From assembly GCA_016932575.1 (NCBI GenBank), contig JAFGCO010000055.1:343670-407669 (forward strand): a stretch of DNA of 64,000 nucleotides, read 5' to 3'. The notes under the pieces were generated by a model, which ran no database searches, was not told the origin of the DNA, and saw only the letters and a program-made list of their open reading frames with translations. Position numbers and translations under genes: made by a program. This DNA comes from a bacterium. Lineage in GTDB: Bacteria; Zhuqueibacterota; QNDG01; JAFGCO01. Below, piece after piece: positions 17,697 to 26,083 of the stretch (positions within the stretch are counted from its first letter, which is position 1; every line of letters begins with the position of its first letter).

Positions 17697-18995
17697 ATGC
17701 CGATGATAAAAATAAATCCACAGGCTGAAGCATTAAACAGTATCATTCAGAATGACAATCCGGCCATTTTTCATGTGCTGTCCGAAAAAGGAAAGGCCGC
17801 CTACTTTCCGAACAAAGGCATCATCAAACAATCTGCGGAAGCCAAAGGGAAAAGCATCAATGCCACTATCGGCATGGCCATAGAAGACGACGGGACGCCC
17901 ATGCGTCTGCCCTCCATCGATAAAATGCTGAATATGAATCCGAAAGACACGTTTCCGTATGCCTCCAGTTACGGAAAGCCGGAACTGCGGAAAATCTGGC
18001 AGGACCTGATTTATAAAAAGAATCCGTCACTTCAGGCAACAATCAGTCTGCCCATTGTGACCAATGCATTGACCCACGGATTGAGCCTTGCAGGATTTTT
18101 ATTTGTCAATCCCGGGGATAAAATTTTGATCACGGATAAGTTCTGGGGAAATTACCGGCTTATTTTCGAAAACGGGCACAATGGAAATCTTTTCACATTT
18201 AATACCTTTTCAGGAAACGGCTTTGATCTCGAAAGTCTGCAAAGCGCACTGGATTCAAATCCGGGGAAACAGATTCTTCTCCTGAATTTTCCCAACAATC
18301 CGGCCGGATACACGCCCACAAATGATGAGATCGAACAGATCACAGGCATCCTCTTGAGAAGTGCCGAAAAAGGGAATGAATTGGTCGTTCTGGTCGATGA
18401 TGCTTACTTCGGGCTGGTGTATCAGGAAGGCGTGTATCAGGAATCGATCTTTGCCAGGCTTGCCGGCCTGCATGAAAATATCCTGGCGGTCAAGATCGAC
18501 GGCGCTACCAAGGAAGACTATGTCTGGGGATTCCGCGTGGGATTTCTGACGTATGCCTGCAAGGGGATAACAGAGGCCGTCTGCCATGCGCTTGAAGAAA
18601 AAACCGGAGGAACCGTAAGGGGCAATATTTCGAATGCGTCTCACCTCGGGCAAAGCCTGGTTCTTGCGGCGGTGAATTCTCCCACATATGAAATGGAAAA
18701 GAAATCGAAATACGATCTGATGAAATCTCGGTTTGATGCGGTGTACAAAACGCTTCAGGAAAATAAGGAAAGGTACGCTCCTTATTTTCATGCGCTGCCC
18801 TGCAATTCCGGTTATTTTATGTGCGTGGAACTGAATGCATCGCTGGATGCGGAGCATGTCCGCCAGGTTTTACTGGATCAATATGACACGGGACTCATTG
18901 CCGTGGGCAATATGCTTCGTGTGGCGTATTCATCGGTACCCGCTTCACAGATTCCGGCGATTTTTGAGAATATTTATCAGGCGTGCAGGAAATAG
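17697..18995 (+). CDS. Class I/II pyridoxal-phosphate aminotransferase
   Basis: A 432-residue fold-type I aminotransferase. Seen are the glycine-rich YASSYGKPELRKIW segment, NFPNNPAGYTP (substrate-binding Asn), VDDAYFGLVY (Asp/Tyr pair), and the PLP lysine K272 in KIDGATKEDYVWGFRVGF with the phosphate-binding Arg after it. It follows the threonine genes by 48 nt in the same orientation, with CAGGGG before the ATG, so it is likely part of that operon. The amino acid it handles is uncertain: an aromatic, branched-chain or aspartate-type acceptor is possible. The Gly-Ala-Thr-Lys motif is shared by a little-studied subgroup. Confidence 0.88.
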   Translation: MPMIKINPQAEALNSIIQNDNPAIFHVLSEKGKAAYFPNKGIIKQSAEAKGKSINATIGMAIEDDGTPMRLPSIDKMLNMNPKDTFPYASSYGKPELRKIWQDLIYKKNPSLQATISLPIVTNALTHGLSLAGFLFVNPGDKILITDKFWGNYRLIFENGHNGNLFTFNTFSGNGFDLESLQSALDSNPGKQILLLNFPNNPAGYTPTNDEIEQITGILLRSAEKGNELVVLVDDAYFGLVYQEGVYQESIFARLAGLHENILAVKIDGATKEDYVWGFRVGFLTYACKGITEAVCHALEEKTGGTVRGNISNASHLGQSLVLAAVNSPTYEMEKKSKYDLMKSRFDAVYKTLQENKERYAPYFHALPCNSGYFMCVELNASLDAEHVRQVLLDQYDTGLIAVGNMLRVAYSSVPASQIPAIFENIYQACRK

Positions 18996-19077
18996 AATTG
19001 TTCTGTCATCCGGCTGAAGATGTGCAATCCCTGTATGCCTATTTCTCCACAGCACAATGGCGTTGCACTCCTTTTTT

Positions 19078-19107
19078 GTATCATTTCTGATACTTTGATT
19101 AAAAAAA
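19078..19107. terminator. Weak hairpin between convergent genes
   Basis: GTATCA-TTTC-TGATAC (19078-19093) followed by an A-rich tract, lying between the convergent aminotransferase and CBM9 genes. The stem is only 6 bp; an alternative longer-range pairing of GTGCAA (19022-19027) with TTGCAC (19063-19068) precedes a T-run on the plus strand. Confidence 0.3.
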
Positions 19108-19108
19108 A

Positions 19109-21040
19109 TCACTTCACCAGCATCATCTTCCGGCTGGAAGAGAATGTCTGATCCGCTCCAATGGCCTGCATCCGGCAGAGATACACGCCGCTGCTCACAG
19201 CATTACCCGATTCATCTGTACCATTCCAGGATGCATGATGACTGCCTGCCTCCTGCCTGTCCTGGATCATCGTGCAGATGTGCCTGCCTTCTAAATTGTA
19301 AATGTTCAACGTAACCCGGGCCGGTTCGGGTAATGTATAAAGGATCCGCGTACTCGAATTGAACGGATTGGGGTGGTTCGGATGCAGGGAGAATGTGTCG
19401 GGCAAGCGGGACACATCCTCAATATCCGAAATATCTGTCTGAATGGTAAAGGGCCCAATTTTGTCATACATCCATGAATGGCCGGACGCCTCGATTTGAA
19501 TATAAGCCTGGGTTGTGGAAATCGAGGGGATCTGCCAGTCGTAAGATCCCGAGGATTCAATATTTGGTGCGATTATCTCCCAGGAATTGCCATTGTCGTA
19601 CGAAACGGCGATATCGACCCGTCCAATGCCATGAGAGATCCACTGGATTTCATGCGATTTTCCGGATTGGCAGGTATCCTTTACTTTTGGTGACAGGATA
19701 TCAATACGGACAAACTGCACACCACAAAAATCAGGAAATATCGCGGTCCCCATGCGGCTGGCATCGGTCCCGGTCATGTTGTCACTGCCCCACCAGCGGA
19801 TCATATTCTCGCGGGCCTCGTTATCCCGGTCATTGACCTGAACTTCAAATCCGATTTTTTTGCCCATGTCCGGTTCAAAGGGCAGATCTTCCACGGGAAT
19901 GACGCATTCAAAGGTGTAACCCTCGAGACCCGATTCCAGTTCGCCCCATGCGTAAACGCTGTTTGGAGCGCCTGTATCATGCCCTTCGTTAGTGACCCAG
20001 CGCATCTGGACATCATTGTCATCGTATGCGCCTTCAGTTTTTTCATTGCCTCCGTCAAAAAAAAGTTCAATACCGTCATTTTCATGGGCATGGACACCGG
20101 ACGTACAGAGTTCCTCGTCGAGCACTTCCATCCACAGATAAAAATGCTTGAAATCCCAACAGGTCTTGAATGTCATCTGAAGGTCTTCCCAGAATTCGAT
20201 CTCGGTAAAGCTGCCGTCAACCACATCATTATTGGTGTACACATAGGTGCCGGCATGAATGGCGGGAATATCCTTCCAGGCCGCATCCATAACACCATCG
20301 ATATCCAATAAGGATTCTAAGGGAAGCATATTCAGCACTTCGTCCGCTTCATAACCGATCAGCTCGGCGGTTCCGAACAAAGAGGGATCCTGCCATGCCA
20401 TGTTGTCCGTACCCCACCAGCGATACATGTGTTCGCGGCTTTCATTGTCACGGTCATTAATCTGAATCTCGAAACCGAACACTTCACCCTCTTCGGCCGC
20501 AATGCTCAGGGGTTCCAGAGGAAATGCGACTTCGAGGATCCAGCCAAAAGCATCACCGTCAATGGCTTCCCACTCGTCTGTGGCGGCTTCGGTGCCTTCC
20601 GGACAACTGTCATACAGTGTGGCGTCCGAACCATCCTGAAGCTCGATACGTGTCTGAACGTCATCGGCCCCGTAGGTTGTGTCTTTATCATTTCCGGCGT
20701 CAAAATAAATCTCGGCGCTGTCATTCTCGTAAGAGTTGGCTGAACTTGAGCTGAGTTCATCATCCACAACTTTGATGAATATATAAAGATTGGTGTCATC
20801 CCATAAAACACGGGATTCAACAAACAGATCAAGATAGCCATCGACTTCCATAGATTCGCCATCGAGCTTTATACAGCGTTCGGTCGATGCTGCCCAGTAA
20901 ACAACGTCCATGTCACCATCGATCACCGGTGCGGTGACGGCTTTGTGAACCTGCCATACATCATCCTTGACATAGGCCATTGAGGCTGAAACAAAATACA
21001 TCATAGTCATACAAATCCATATATATGAGATTCGTCTCAT
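19109..21040 (-). CDS. Secreted tandem CBM9-like protein with T9SS sorting domain
   Basis: A 643-residue T9SS cargo. The signal peptide covers residues 1-22. Two family-9 carbohydrate-binding-like modules follow (about 30-225 and 240-445): both start with an (I)DG-D-VY/AAW motif and both end in a nearly identical WWG(T/S)DNM...GTA signature, so they are internal duplicates. A short linker domain (450-545) precedes the C-terminal sorting domain HPNHPNPFNSSTRILYTLPE ... SSGVYLCRM ... MMLVK. No catalytic domain is present, so it probably docks the cell or a complex to glycans. AAGGAGG lies 5 nt before the ATG. Confidence 0.85.
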   Translation of the reverse strand: MRRISYIWICMTMMYFVSASMAYVKDDVWQVHKAVTAPVIDGDMDVVYWAASTERCIKLDGESMEVDGYLDLFVESRVLWDDTNLYIFIKVVDDELSSSSANSYENDSAEIYFDAGNDKDTTYGADDVQTRIELQDGSDATLYDSCPEGTEAATDEWEAIDGDAFGWILEVAFPLEPLSIAAEEGEVFGFEIQINDRDNESREHMYRWWGTDNMAWQDPSLFGTAELIGYEADEVLNMLPLESLLDIDGVMDAAWKDIPAIHAGTYVYTNNDVVDGSFTEIEFWEDLQMTFKTCWDFKHFYLWMEVLDEELCTSGVHAHENDGIELFFDGGNEKTEGAYDDNDVQMRWVTNEGHDTGAPNSVYAWGELESGLEGYTFECVIPVEDLPFEPDMGKKIGFEVQVNDRDNEARENMIRWWGSDNMTGTDASRMGTAIFPDFCGVQFVRIDILSPKVKDTCQSGKSHEIQWISHGIGRVDIAVSYDNGNSWEIIAPNIESSGSYDWQIPSISTTQAYIQIEASGHSWMYDKIGPFTIQTDISDIEDVSRLPDTFSLHPNHPNPFNSSTRILYTLPEPARVTLNIYNLEGRHICTMIQDRQEAGSHHASWNGTDESGNAVSSGVYLCRMQAIGADQTFSSSRKMMLVK

Positions 21041-21070
21041 AGGTGCCTCCTTATGACGACAATATCGCAG

Positions 21071-21099
21071 AATTTAAAGAAAAATCTTGATTCGGACAA
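21071..21099 (-). promoter_or_regulatory. Promoter of the CBM9 protein gene
   Basis: On the minus strand, TTGTCC (21094-21099), a 17-bp spacer and TAAATT (21071-21076). The transcript would start near 21064 and give a short leader that includes the AAGGAGG ribosome site. It matches the TTGxxx-N17-TAxxxT pattern seen elsewhere in the window. Confidence 0.5.
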
Positions 21100-21296
21100 T
21101 TTAAAATGAAAATTTTTGATCGTGGTTCAACGTAATGATTCATCAAGATAAAAACAAGCATTTTTTTTGTCGGATTTCCTGGTTTTATGAGTAAATTTGG
21201 TATTGCGGTTTAAAATGGAAAATGGTGCTGTTGAAAATGAATGACGGATATTTGCTTTAATATTCAATATGATGTGATTGAAAGCACCCTCCCTGG

Positions 21297-21316
21297 ATTC
21301 CCGCGTGCGCGGGAAT
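21297..21316. repeat. REP-like palindrome
   Basis: ATTCCCGCG-TG-CGCGGGAAT, a perfect 9-bp inverted repeat, followed by GACAAAAAG. Such CTGGATTCCCGC...GCGGGAATGAC palindromes are dispersed in many bacterial genomes. It lies in the roughly 580-bp gap between the divergent CBM9 and DUF362 genes. Confidence 0.7.
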
Positions 21317-21396
21317 GACAAAAAGAAGCCGCACCAGGCGTGATCTGAGATAAAGATGATACACTAAAATGAACAAACTTGCAATCCCGTCTGATC

Positions 21397-21420
21397 GCCC
21401 GGGATTTCCTGATCCCGGGC
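21397..21420. repeat. Perfect stem-loop in intergenic region
   Basis: GCCCGGGAT (21397-21405) pairs with ATCCCGGGC (21412-21420) around a 6-nt loop. No T-run follows on either strand, so a terminator is unlikely. It lies 80 bp from the REP-like palindrome and may be a second dispersed element. The rest of 21041-21620 shows only a promoter for the minus-strand gene and AT-rich sequence. Confidence 0.6.
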
Positions 21421-21620
21421 GTGTATTGGGAAAGGATATTTATCCTGCTGGGTGGCGGGTGAGAGATAGTTAGATTGTATTTTTACTGTTTTAACACAGT
21501 CTATTAAAACGGGGACACAGCCTGACGCAATTCGTTTAATTTTTTCTTTGATTTTTCAGTGCATTACCATTACCTTAAAATTGATATATCATTTTCATCC
21601 AATCGATTGGAGACCGAATC

Positions 21621-22838
21621 ATGAAAAAAGAATCCCCCTCTCAGGTCACCTCAATCCCTGTATCCAGCGAAAAATCATCCAGCCTGTCGAGACGGCAGTT
21701 TTTTAAGGCCGGGGGTTTGGTTACGGCCGGATTTCTCATTGACTCCTGCATGAAAAAACAAAATCCGCTTGAACCTGCATCGATGCTTTCGAAAAATGCG
21801 GATTCACTCTTGACCCATCCCTCGAACGGAACCCTGTCTCAGGTTGCGACTGCGACTCAGACCGACTATGATCCCGAATCATTGAAAGCGACCATTCAAT
21901 CCTGCTTTGAAGCCATTGGCGGAATCGGCGATCTTGTGAAGACCGGGGATACGGTCGGACTGAAGCTGAACATGACCGGCGGAGAGTACAATGCTGCAAA
22001 AACGAACCGTCTTTACGGGCTTGACGCGACCGAGACCTTCTGGTCGCATCCCGAAATTCTCCGCGCCGTGGGTGAATTGCTGAAAGATATGGGTGCGGGC
22101 CGGCTTCTTGTTTTCGAAGCCAATTATGACTGGGCTTCGGTCACTGACTGGGGATACCTGGACGTTGTCAATGCTCTGGGTGCAGAATATATCGACTTGA
22201 ACAGTGCGGATCCTTATGACGATTTCACGGAAGTACCCGTTGATAATCCTCTGACGCACTGGACTTCTTATTTTCACAACGGTGCATTGTATGACGTGGA
22301 CTGTTTTGTCTCACTGCCCAAATTCAAGCGCCACCAGGGTGCTGGTGTCACCGGTGCGTTAAAAAACATGATCGGTTCAGTGCCTTTGTCCAAATACCAG
22401 AAAAGCGGGGCCTGGCGGGAAAAACTGCATTGCCCGGACAGCCTGACGGATTCAAATTCTTACGAAGGTCTCCGGAATCTGGTACGTACCATTGTGGATC
22501 TCAACCGAATCCGGCCCACGCATTTGACTGTGACGGACGCGATCCTGACCGCGGACAACGGCGAAGGCACCTGGATCAACGGATTCACGCCGCTCAGCCT
22601 GAATACACTGATCGTCAGTAAAGATCCGGTGGCCGCGGATTCCATCGGAACCACCCTGTTTGAATTCGATCCCACAGCGGCGGACAAAGAAGGCCCCTTT
22701 GCGCCGGATTCCATGCCCGCCAATTTTGCGGGTACGGACAATTATCTTCGCATTGCGGATGAGCAGGGACTGGGAAATCACAATCCGGATCAGATCGAAG
22801 TGATTGATGCCACGGTGAGTACGCTTGTGGAAGCCTGA
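21621..22838 (+). CDS. Tat-exported DUF362 protein
   Basis: A 405-residue protein with a twin-arginine signal: S23-R24-R25-Q26-F27-F28-K29 followed by a hydrophobic stretch to about residue 42. The body is a DUF362 domain (LKATIQSCFEAIGGIGDLVKTGDTVGLKLNMTGG, VFVSLPKFKRHQGAGVTGALKN read in part, TVTDAILTADNGEGTW and a KDPVAADSIGTTLFEF segment). DUF362 proteins are usually linked to iron-sulfur or redox cofactor biology; here no CxxCxxC ferredoxin motif is seen. Tat export suggests it folds with a cofactor before leaving the cytoplasm. The ATG has TTGGAGA 8 nt upstream. A strong terminator follows, so it is probably monocistronic. Confidence 0.88.
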   Translation: MKKESPSQVTSIPVSSEKSSSLSRRQFFKAGGLVTAGFLIDSCMKKQNPLEPASMLSKNADSLLTHPSNGTLSQVATATQTDYDPESLKATIQSCFEAIGGIGDLVKTGDTVGLKLNMTGGEYNAAKTNRLYGLDATETFWSHPEILRAVGELLKDMGAGRLLVFEANYDWASVTDWGYLDVVNALGAEYIDLNSADPYDDFTEVPVDNPLTHWTSYFHNGALYDVDCFVSLPKFKRHQGAGVTGALKNMIGSVPLSKYQKSGAWREKLHCPDSLTDSNSYEGLRNLVRTIVDLNRIRPTHLTVTDAILTADNGEGTWINGFTPLSLNTLIVSKDPVAADSIGTTLFEFDPTAADKEGPFAPDSMPANFAGTDNYLRIADEQGLGNHNPDQIEVIDATVSTLVEA

Positions 22839-22891
22839 TTAAAGACGAATCTTGAAGACAGTATTTTAGAGTTTAAAAATATCGGCAGCAC

Positions 22892-22921
22892 AAAAAAGTC
22901 CGGCGGGTGCCGGACTTTTTT
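22892..22921. terminator. Strong bidirectional intrinsic terminator
   Basis: AAAAAAGTCCGGC (22892-22904), loop GGGT, GCCGGACTTTTTT (22909-22921): a perfect 13-bp stem with the T-run on the plus strand and an A-run that serves the minus strand. It ends the DUF362 transcript. Confidence 0.93.
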
Positions 22922-22970
22922 ATTCTTCCTATATTTACAGCACTGCAGTGTGCCGTTAATTGAAAATCCC

Positions 22971-22999
22971 TTGCCCGAAATCCAATAATTCCGTATTTT
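22971..22999 (+). promoter_or_regulatory. Promoter of the channel operon, apparently leaderless
   Basis: TTGCCC (22971-22976), 17 bp, TATTTT (22994-22999). The -10 box ends 7 nt before the ATG at 23007, so the expected transcription start coincides with the start codon. No Shine-Dalgarno is present. Confidence 0.5.
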
Positions 23000-23006
23000 A
23001 AGATGT

Positions 23007-23834
23007 ATGGACGCTCCGTATGAAAAAAACCGGATCAGCGGATGGCGAAAGAGACTGTTCGAGGTCATTTTTGAAGCGGATACTCCGGCAGGCAAGTGGT
23101 TCGATGTTTTACTGATCCTGAGTATTCTGGCCAGTGTGCTGGTGGTTTTTCTGGACAGTGTCCGTTCGGTTCGCGCAGAGCATGGCCAGTGGCTCTATGG
23201 TCTGGAATGGACATTTACCCTTCTGTTCACTGTTGAATATATGTTTCGTATTTTATGTGTCCAGCGGCCCCGGCAATATATATTCAGTTTTTTCGGAATC
23301 GTCGACTTCCTGGGTGTAATGCCTACCTATCTCAGCCTGTTTGTTCCCGGCACGCAATATTTTTTTGTGATCCGTATTCTTCGTGTGCAGCGGATTTTTC
23401 GTGTCATGAAACTGGTTCAGTATCTTGATGAACTGCAGCTGTTTTTTCGTGTGATCAAAGCAAGCCGGAAGAAAATCGCTGTTTTTTTGGTCATGGTTTT
23501 GATCATTACTGTCATTGCTGGATCTTTGATGTATGTCATCGAGGGAGAGATCAATGGATTTACAAGCATTCCCCGCAGTGTATACTGGGCCATTGTTACC
23601 ATGACCACGGTGGGCTATGGCGATATCTCGCCGAAAACCGGCCTTGGGCAAGCGCTGGCCGCTTTGCTGATTATTCTGGGATACAGTATTATTGTGGTTC
23701 CCACCGGTATTGTCTCTGTGGAAATGTCTCATCAATATCCTGCGGTCAAAACCAGGGTTTGTGCCAATTGCGGCACAGAGAGCCATGAAACCGATGCGCG
23801 ATATTGCCGCATGTGCGGATCACAGTTACCATGA
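23007..23834 (+). CDS. Voltage-gated-type K+ channel with C-terminal zinc ribbon
   Basis: A 275-residue six-helix channel of the voltage-gated ion channel superfamily. Helices S1-S3 span about residues 29-110. The S4-like segment FFVIRILRVQRIFRVMKLVQYL carries regularly spaced arginines. The selectivity filter TMTTVGYGDISP (about residue 200) marks potassium selectivity, and S6 follows. The last 25 residues hold CANCG...CRMCG, two CxxC pairs typical of a small zinc ribbon, which is unusual for this family and could be a metal or redox sensor. It is the first gene of a run through glycerate kinase at 28049. Confidence 0.9.
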   Translation: MDAPYEKNRISGWRKRLFEVIFEADTPAGKWFDVLLILSILASVLVVFLDSVRSVRAEHGQWLYGLEWTFTLLFTVEYMFRILCVQRPRQYIFSFFGIVDFLGVMPTYLSLFVPGTQYFFVIRILRVQRIFRVMKLVQYLDELQLFFRVIKASRKKIAVFLVMVLIITVIAGSLMYVIEGEINGFTSIPRSVYWAIVTMTTVGYGDISPKTGLGQALAALLIILGYSIIVVPTGIVSVEMSHQYPAVKTRVCANCGTESHETDARYCRMCGSQLP

Positions 23835-23862
23835 CCGATTCTGGAAATCGGAGAAGGATGAT

Positions 23863-24708
23863 ATGCAAATCAGACAGATGACCCCTACTGATATGAATGT
23901 TGCGGTTGAATTGGCAACCCGCGAGAATTGGTATAGTGAAAATCAAGAGGTTTTCCGCGCATTTTTATTTCACGATTCCAAAGGATGCTTTATTGCCGAG
24001 AAGGGTGAAGAACCTGTAGGGATCTGTATTGCCACGCCCTATACACATGCCGGTTTCATCGGCGAATTGATTGTTGCTGAGGAGCACCGGGGGCAAGGCA
24101 TCGGATCCATGCTTTTAAAAAAGGCAATTGAATATTTACAGACAAAGGGGATTCAGAGTATTTACCTGGACGCGGTACCCAAGGCCGTAACTCTCTATGA
24201 GCGTCAGGGATTTCATCGGGTATGTTCTTCTTTGCGATTTACCGGCAAGCCCGAAGGAAAGGAAGATGATCATGTCCGGGCCATGCGCAAGTGGGATCTT
24301 GATCCGGTTTGCAGGTTGGACCGGAATGCTTTTGGAGATGACCGGCATTTTTTTCTGAAGTGGATCAGTTTTATCGGTCCGGACTTTGCAAAAGTGTTCG
24401 CGAAAGATAAAGTCATTATTGGGTATATCACAGGCCGCTATGTAAAAAACGGCGTCTCTGTCGGTCCCTGGGTGATGTCTCCAGATATTTTCAATCCTGA
24501 AAGGCTGCTGTTGTCTCTGGCGATGGAGACACTGGATGAACCTCTCCATATCGGTGTGCTTGAGATCAATAAAAAGTCCATACAGCTGCTTCGATCACTG
24601 GGATTTCAGGAGAAAGAAAATCCCTCTGTTCGAATGGCATGGGGCAAAGAAAAAGATCTTGGCACCGCTTCAACATGTTTTGCCATTGGTTCCCCGGCAA
24701 AAGGATGA
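23863..24708 (+). CDS. Double-domain GNAT acetyltransferase (YitH-like)
   Basis: A 281-residue protein with an N-terminal GNAT fold: IGELIVAEEHRGQGIGSMLLKKAIEYL is motif A with the acetyl-CoA pyrophosphate loop (about residues 65-90), followed by IYLDAVPKAVTLYERQGF. The second half (from about residue 135: VCRLDRNAFGDDR ... GYITGRYVKNGVSVGPWVM) matches the YitH/HdeR-type C-terminal GNAT-like domain. The acceptor is unknown. The frame is open into the channel gene, but AAGGA at 23854-23858 fixes the start at the ATG 23863, 28 nt after the channel stop. Confidence 0.85.
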   Translation: MQIRQMTPTDMNVAVELATRENWYSENQEVFRAFLFHDSKGCFIAEKGEEPVGICIATPYTHAGFIGELIVAEEHRGQGIGSMLLKKAIEYLQTKGIQSIYLDAVPKAVTLYERQGFHRVCSSLRFTGKPEGKEDDHVRAMRKWDLDPVCRLDRNAFGDDRHFFLKWISFIGPDFAKVFAKDKVIIGYITGRYVKNGVSVGPWVMSPDIFNPERLLLSLAMETLDEPLHIGVLEINKKSIQLLRSLGFQEKENPSVRMAWGKEKDLGTASTCFAIGSPAKG

Positions 24709-24718
24709 TATTCCCTTT

Positions 24719-26083
24719 ATGAAAACGTCTCCATCGAGCGATCAGGCCAAATTGACAGATGGCCCTATCGGCAGCACACTGTTACATCTGACCCTGCCTA
24801 TGATTGTGAGCATCGTGAGTATGGTGGCATTTAACCTGATCGACACCTATTATATTGGTCATCTGGGTACCCGTGAACTGGCGGCTATCAGTTTCACATT
24901 TCCTGTGGTATTTGTCATATCCGGACTGACCATGGGCATGGGCATCGGTGCTTCGGCCGTGATTTCCCGTGCTATAGGCGAGGGCAACCAGGAGAAGGTC
25001 CGGCGTCTGACCACAGACAGCCTGATTCTCGGCCTCATGATTACGGCTCTGTTTATCGGGCTGGGGTTGTTTTTTTTCCATTCCATTTTCTCTTTACTTG
25101 GTGCCGATATTGTCATGCGCCAATTGATTTTCAAGTACATGCGAATCTGGCTGCCGGGCATGATTTTTCTGGTCATTCCCATGGTCGGCAATAATGCGAT
25201 TCGGGCTACAGGCGATACCAAAACACCGAGTCTCATTATGCTTATCGCGGTGGTCGTCAATGCAGTATTAGATCCTCTGTTCATTTTCGGCATCGGCCCA
25301 TTTCCGCGTCTGGAACTGGCCGGAGCCGCTCTGGCCACTATTTCGGCCCGAACTCTGACCATGATCGTTTCACTTTATGTGCTGATTGGCAGGGAAAAGA
25401 TGGTCAGTTTCGTCTGGCCGTCTTTAAAATCGATGTACCATTCCTGGAAATACATTTTATATATCGGTCTGCCTGCAGGTGCCACCAATATCATCATTCC
25501 TGTGGGTACGGGTATTCTGACACGCATGCTTTCCGGATACGGACCTGAAGTCGTAGCTGCTTTTGGCATCGGTACCCGGATCGATATGTTTGCCCTGACC
25601 GTGATCATGGCGCTGGCCACGGCGCTGGCTCCCTTTGTCGGACAAAATCTTGGGGCGGGAAGACACTGCAGGGTTCGTCGCAGCATTGCTCTCAGTCAGC
25701 GGTTTTCATTGATCTGGGGGTTTTTTATGGCCGTCTTGTTGATATTTTTTAGAGGTATCATTGCCCGTCAGTTCAATGCCGATCCCTCAGTGATTAAATC
25801 GGTTCAAATCTATCTTCAAATTGTCCCCATTGGATATGGTATGCAGGGTATCTTTATCCTCTCTACAAGGTCCATGAATGTACTGCATCGTCCTCTTCCT
25901 GCAGCCGGAATGAATGTGCTGCGTATGTTCGGATGTTTTATTCCACTGGCAATCATGGGAAATACAGTCTGGGGATTTCAGGGCGTCTTTCTTGCCAATC
26001 CCCTCACAAATATACTTTCAGGGCTCGCCGTCTATTTCTGGCTGAAAAGACTATTATGCAGTGATAACCGCGGATTGAAGTGA
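24719..26083 (+). CDS. MATE family efflux transporter
   Basis: A 454-residue multidrug and toxin extrusion antiporter with about twelve membrane spans. The opening LTDGPIGSTLLHLTLPMIVSIVSM and the repeated half-domain pattern (ISFTFPVVFVISGLTMGMGIGASAVISRAIGEGN; FAL/ATALAPFVGQNLGAG in the second half) are typical of the NorM-like DinF/MatE group. It uses a Na+ or H+ gradient to expel cationic compounds. The reading frame extends upstream into the GNAT gene, but the family N-terminus fits the ATG at 24719, 10 nt after the GNAT stop. It overlaps the next gene by 4 nt. Confidence 0.93.
   Translation: MKTSPSSDQAKLTDGPIGSTLLHLTLPMIVSIVSMVAFNLIDTYYIGHLGTRELAAISFTFPVVFVISGLTMGMGIGASAVISRAIGEGNQEKVRRLTTDSLILGLMITALFIGLGLFFFHSIFSLLGADIVMRQLIFKYMRIWLPGMIFLVIPMVGNNAIRATGDTKTPSLIMLIAVVVNAVLDPLFIFGIGPFPRLELAGAALATISARTLTMIVSLYVLIGREKMVSFVWPSLKSMYHSWKYILYIGLPAGATNIIIPVGTGILTRMLSGYGPEVVAAFGIGTRIDMFALTVIMALATALAPFVGQNLGAGRHCRVRRSIALSQRFSLIWGFFMAVLLIFFRGIIARQFNADPSVIKSVQIYLQIVPIGYGMQGIFILSTRSMNVLHRPLPAAGMNVLRMFGCFIPLAIMGNTVWGFQGVFLANPLTNILSGLAVYFWLKRLLCSDNRGLK

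Noticed and set aside
21127-21321. Minus-strand ORF of 64 residues
   Set aside because: It runs through the REP-like palindrome (its start reads MSFPRTRESR, a typical translation of such repeats) and has no other support.
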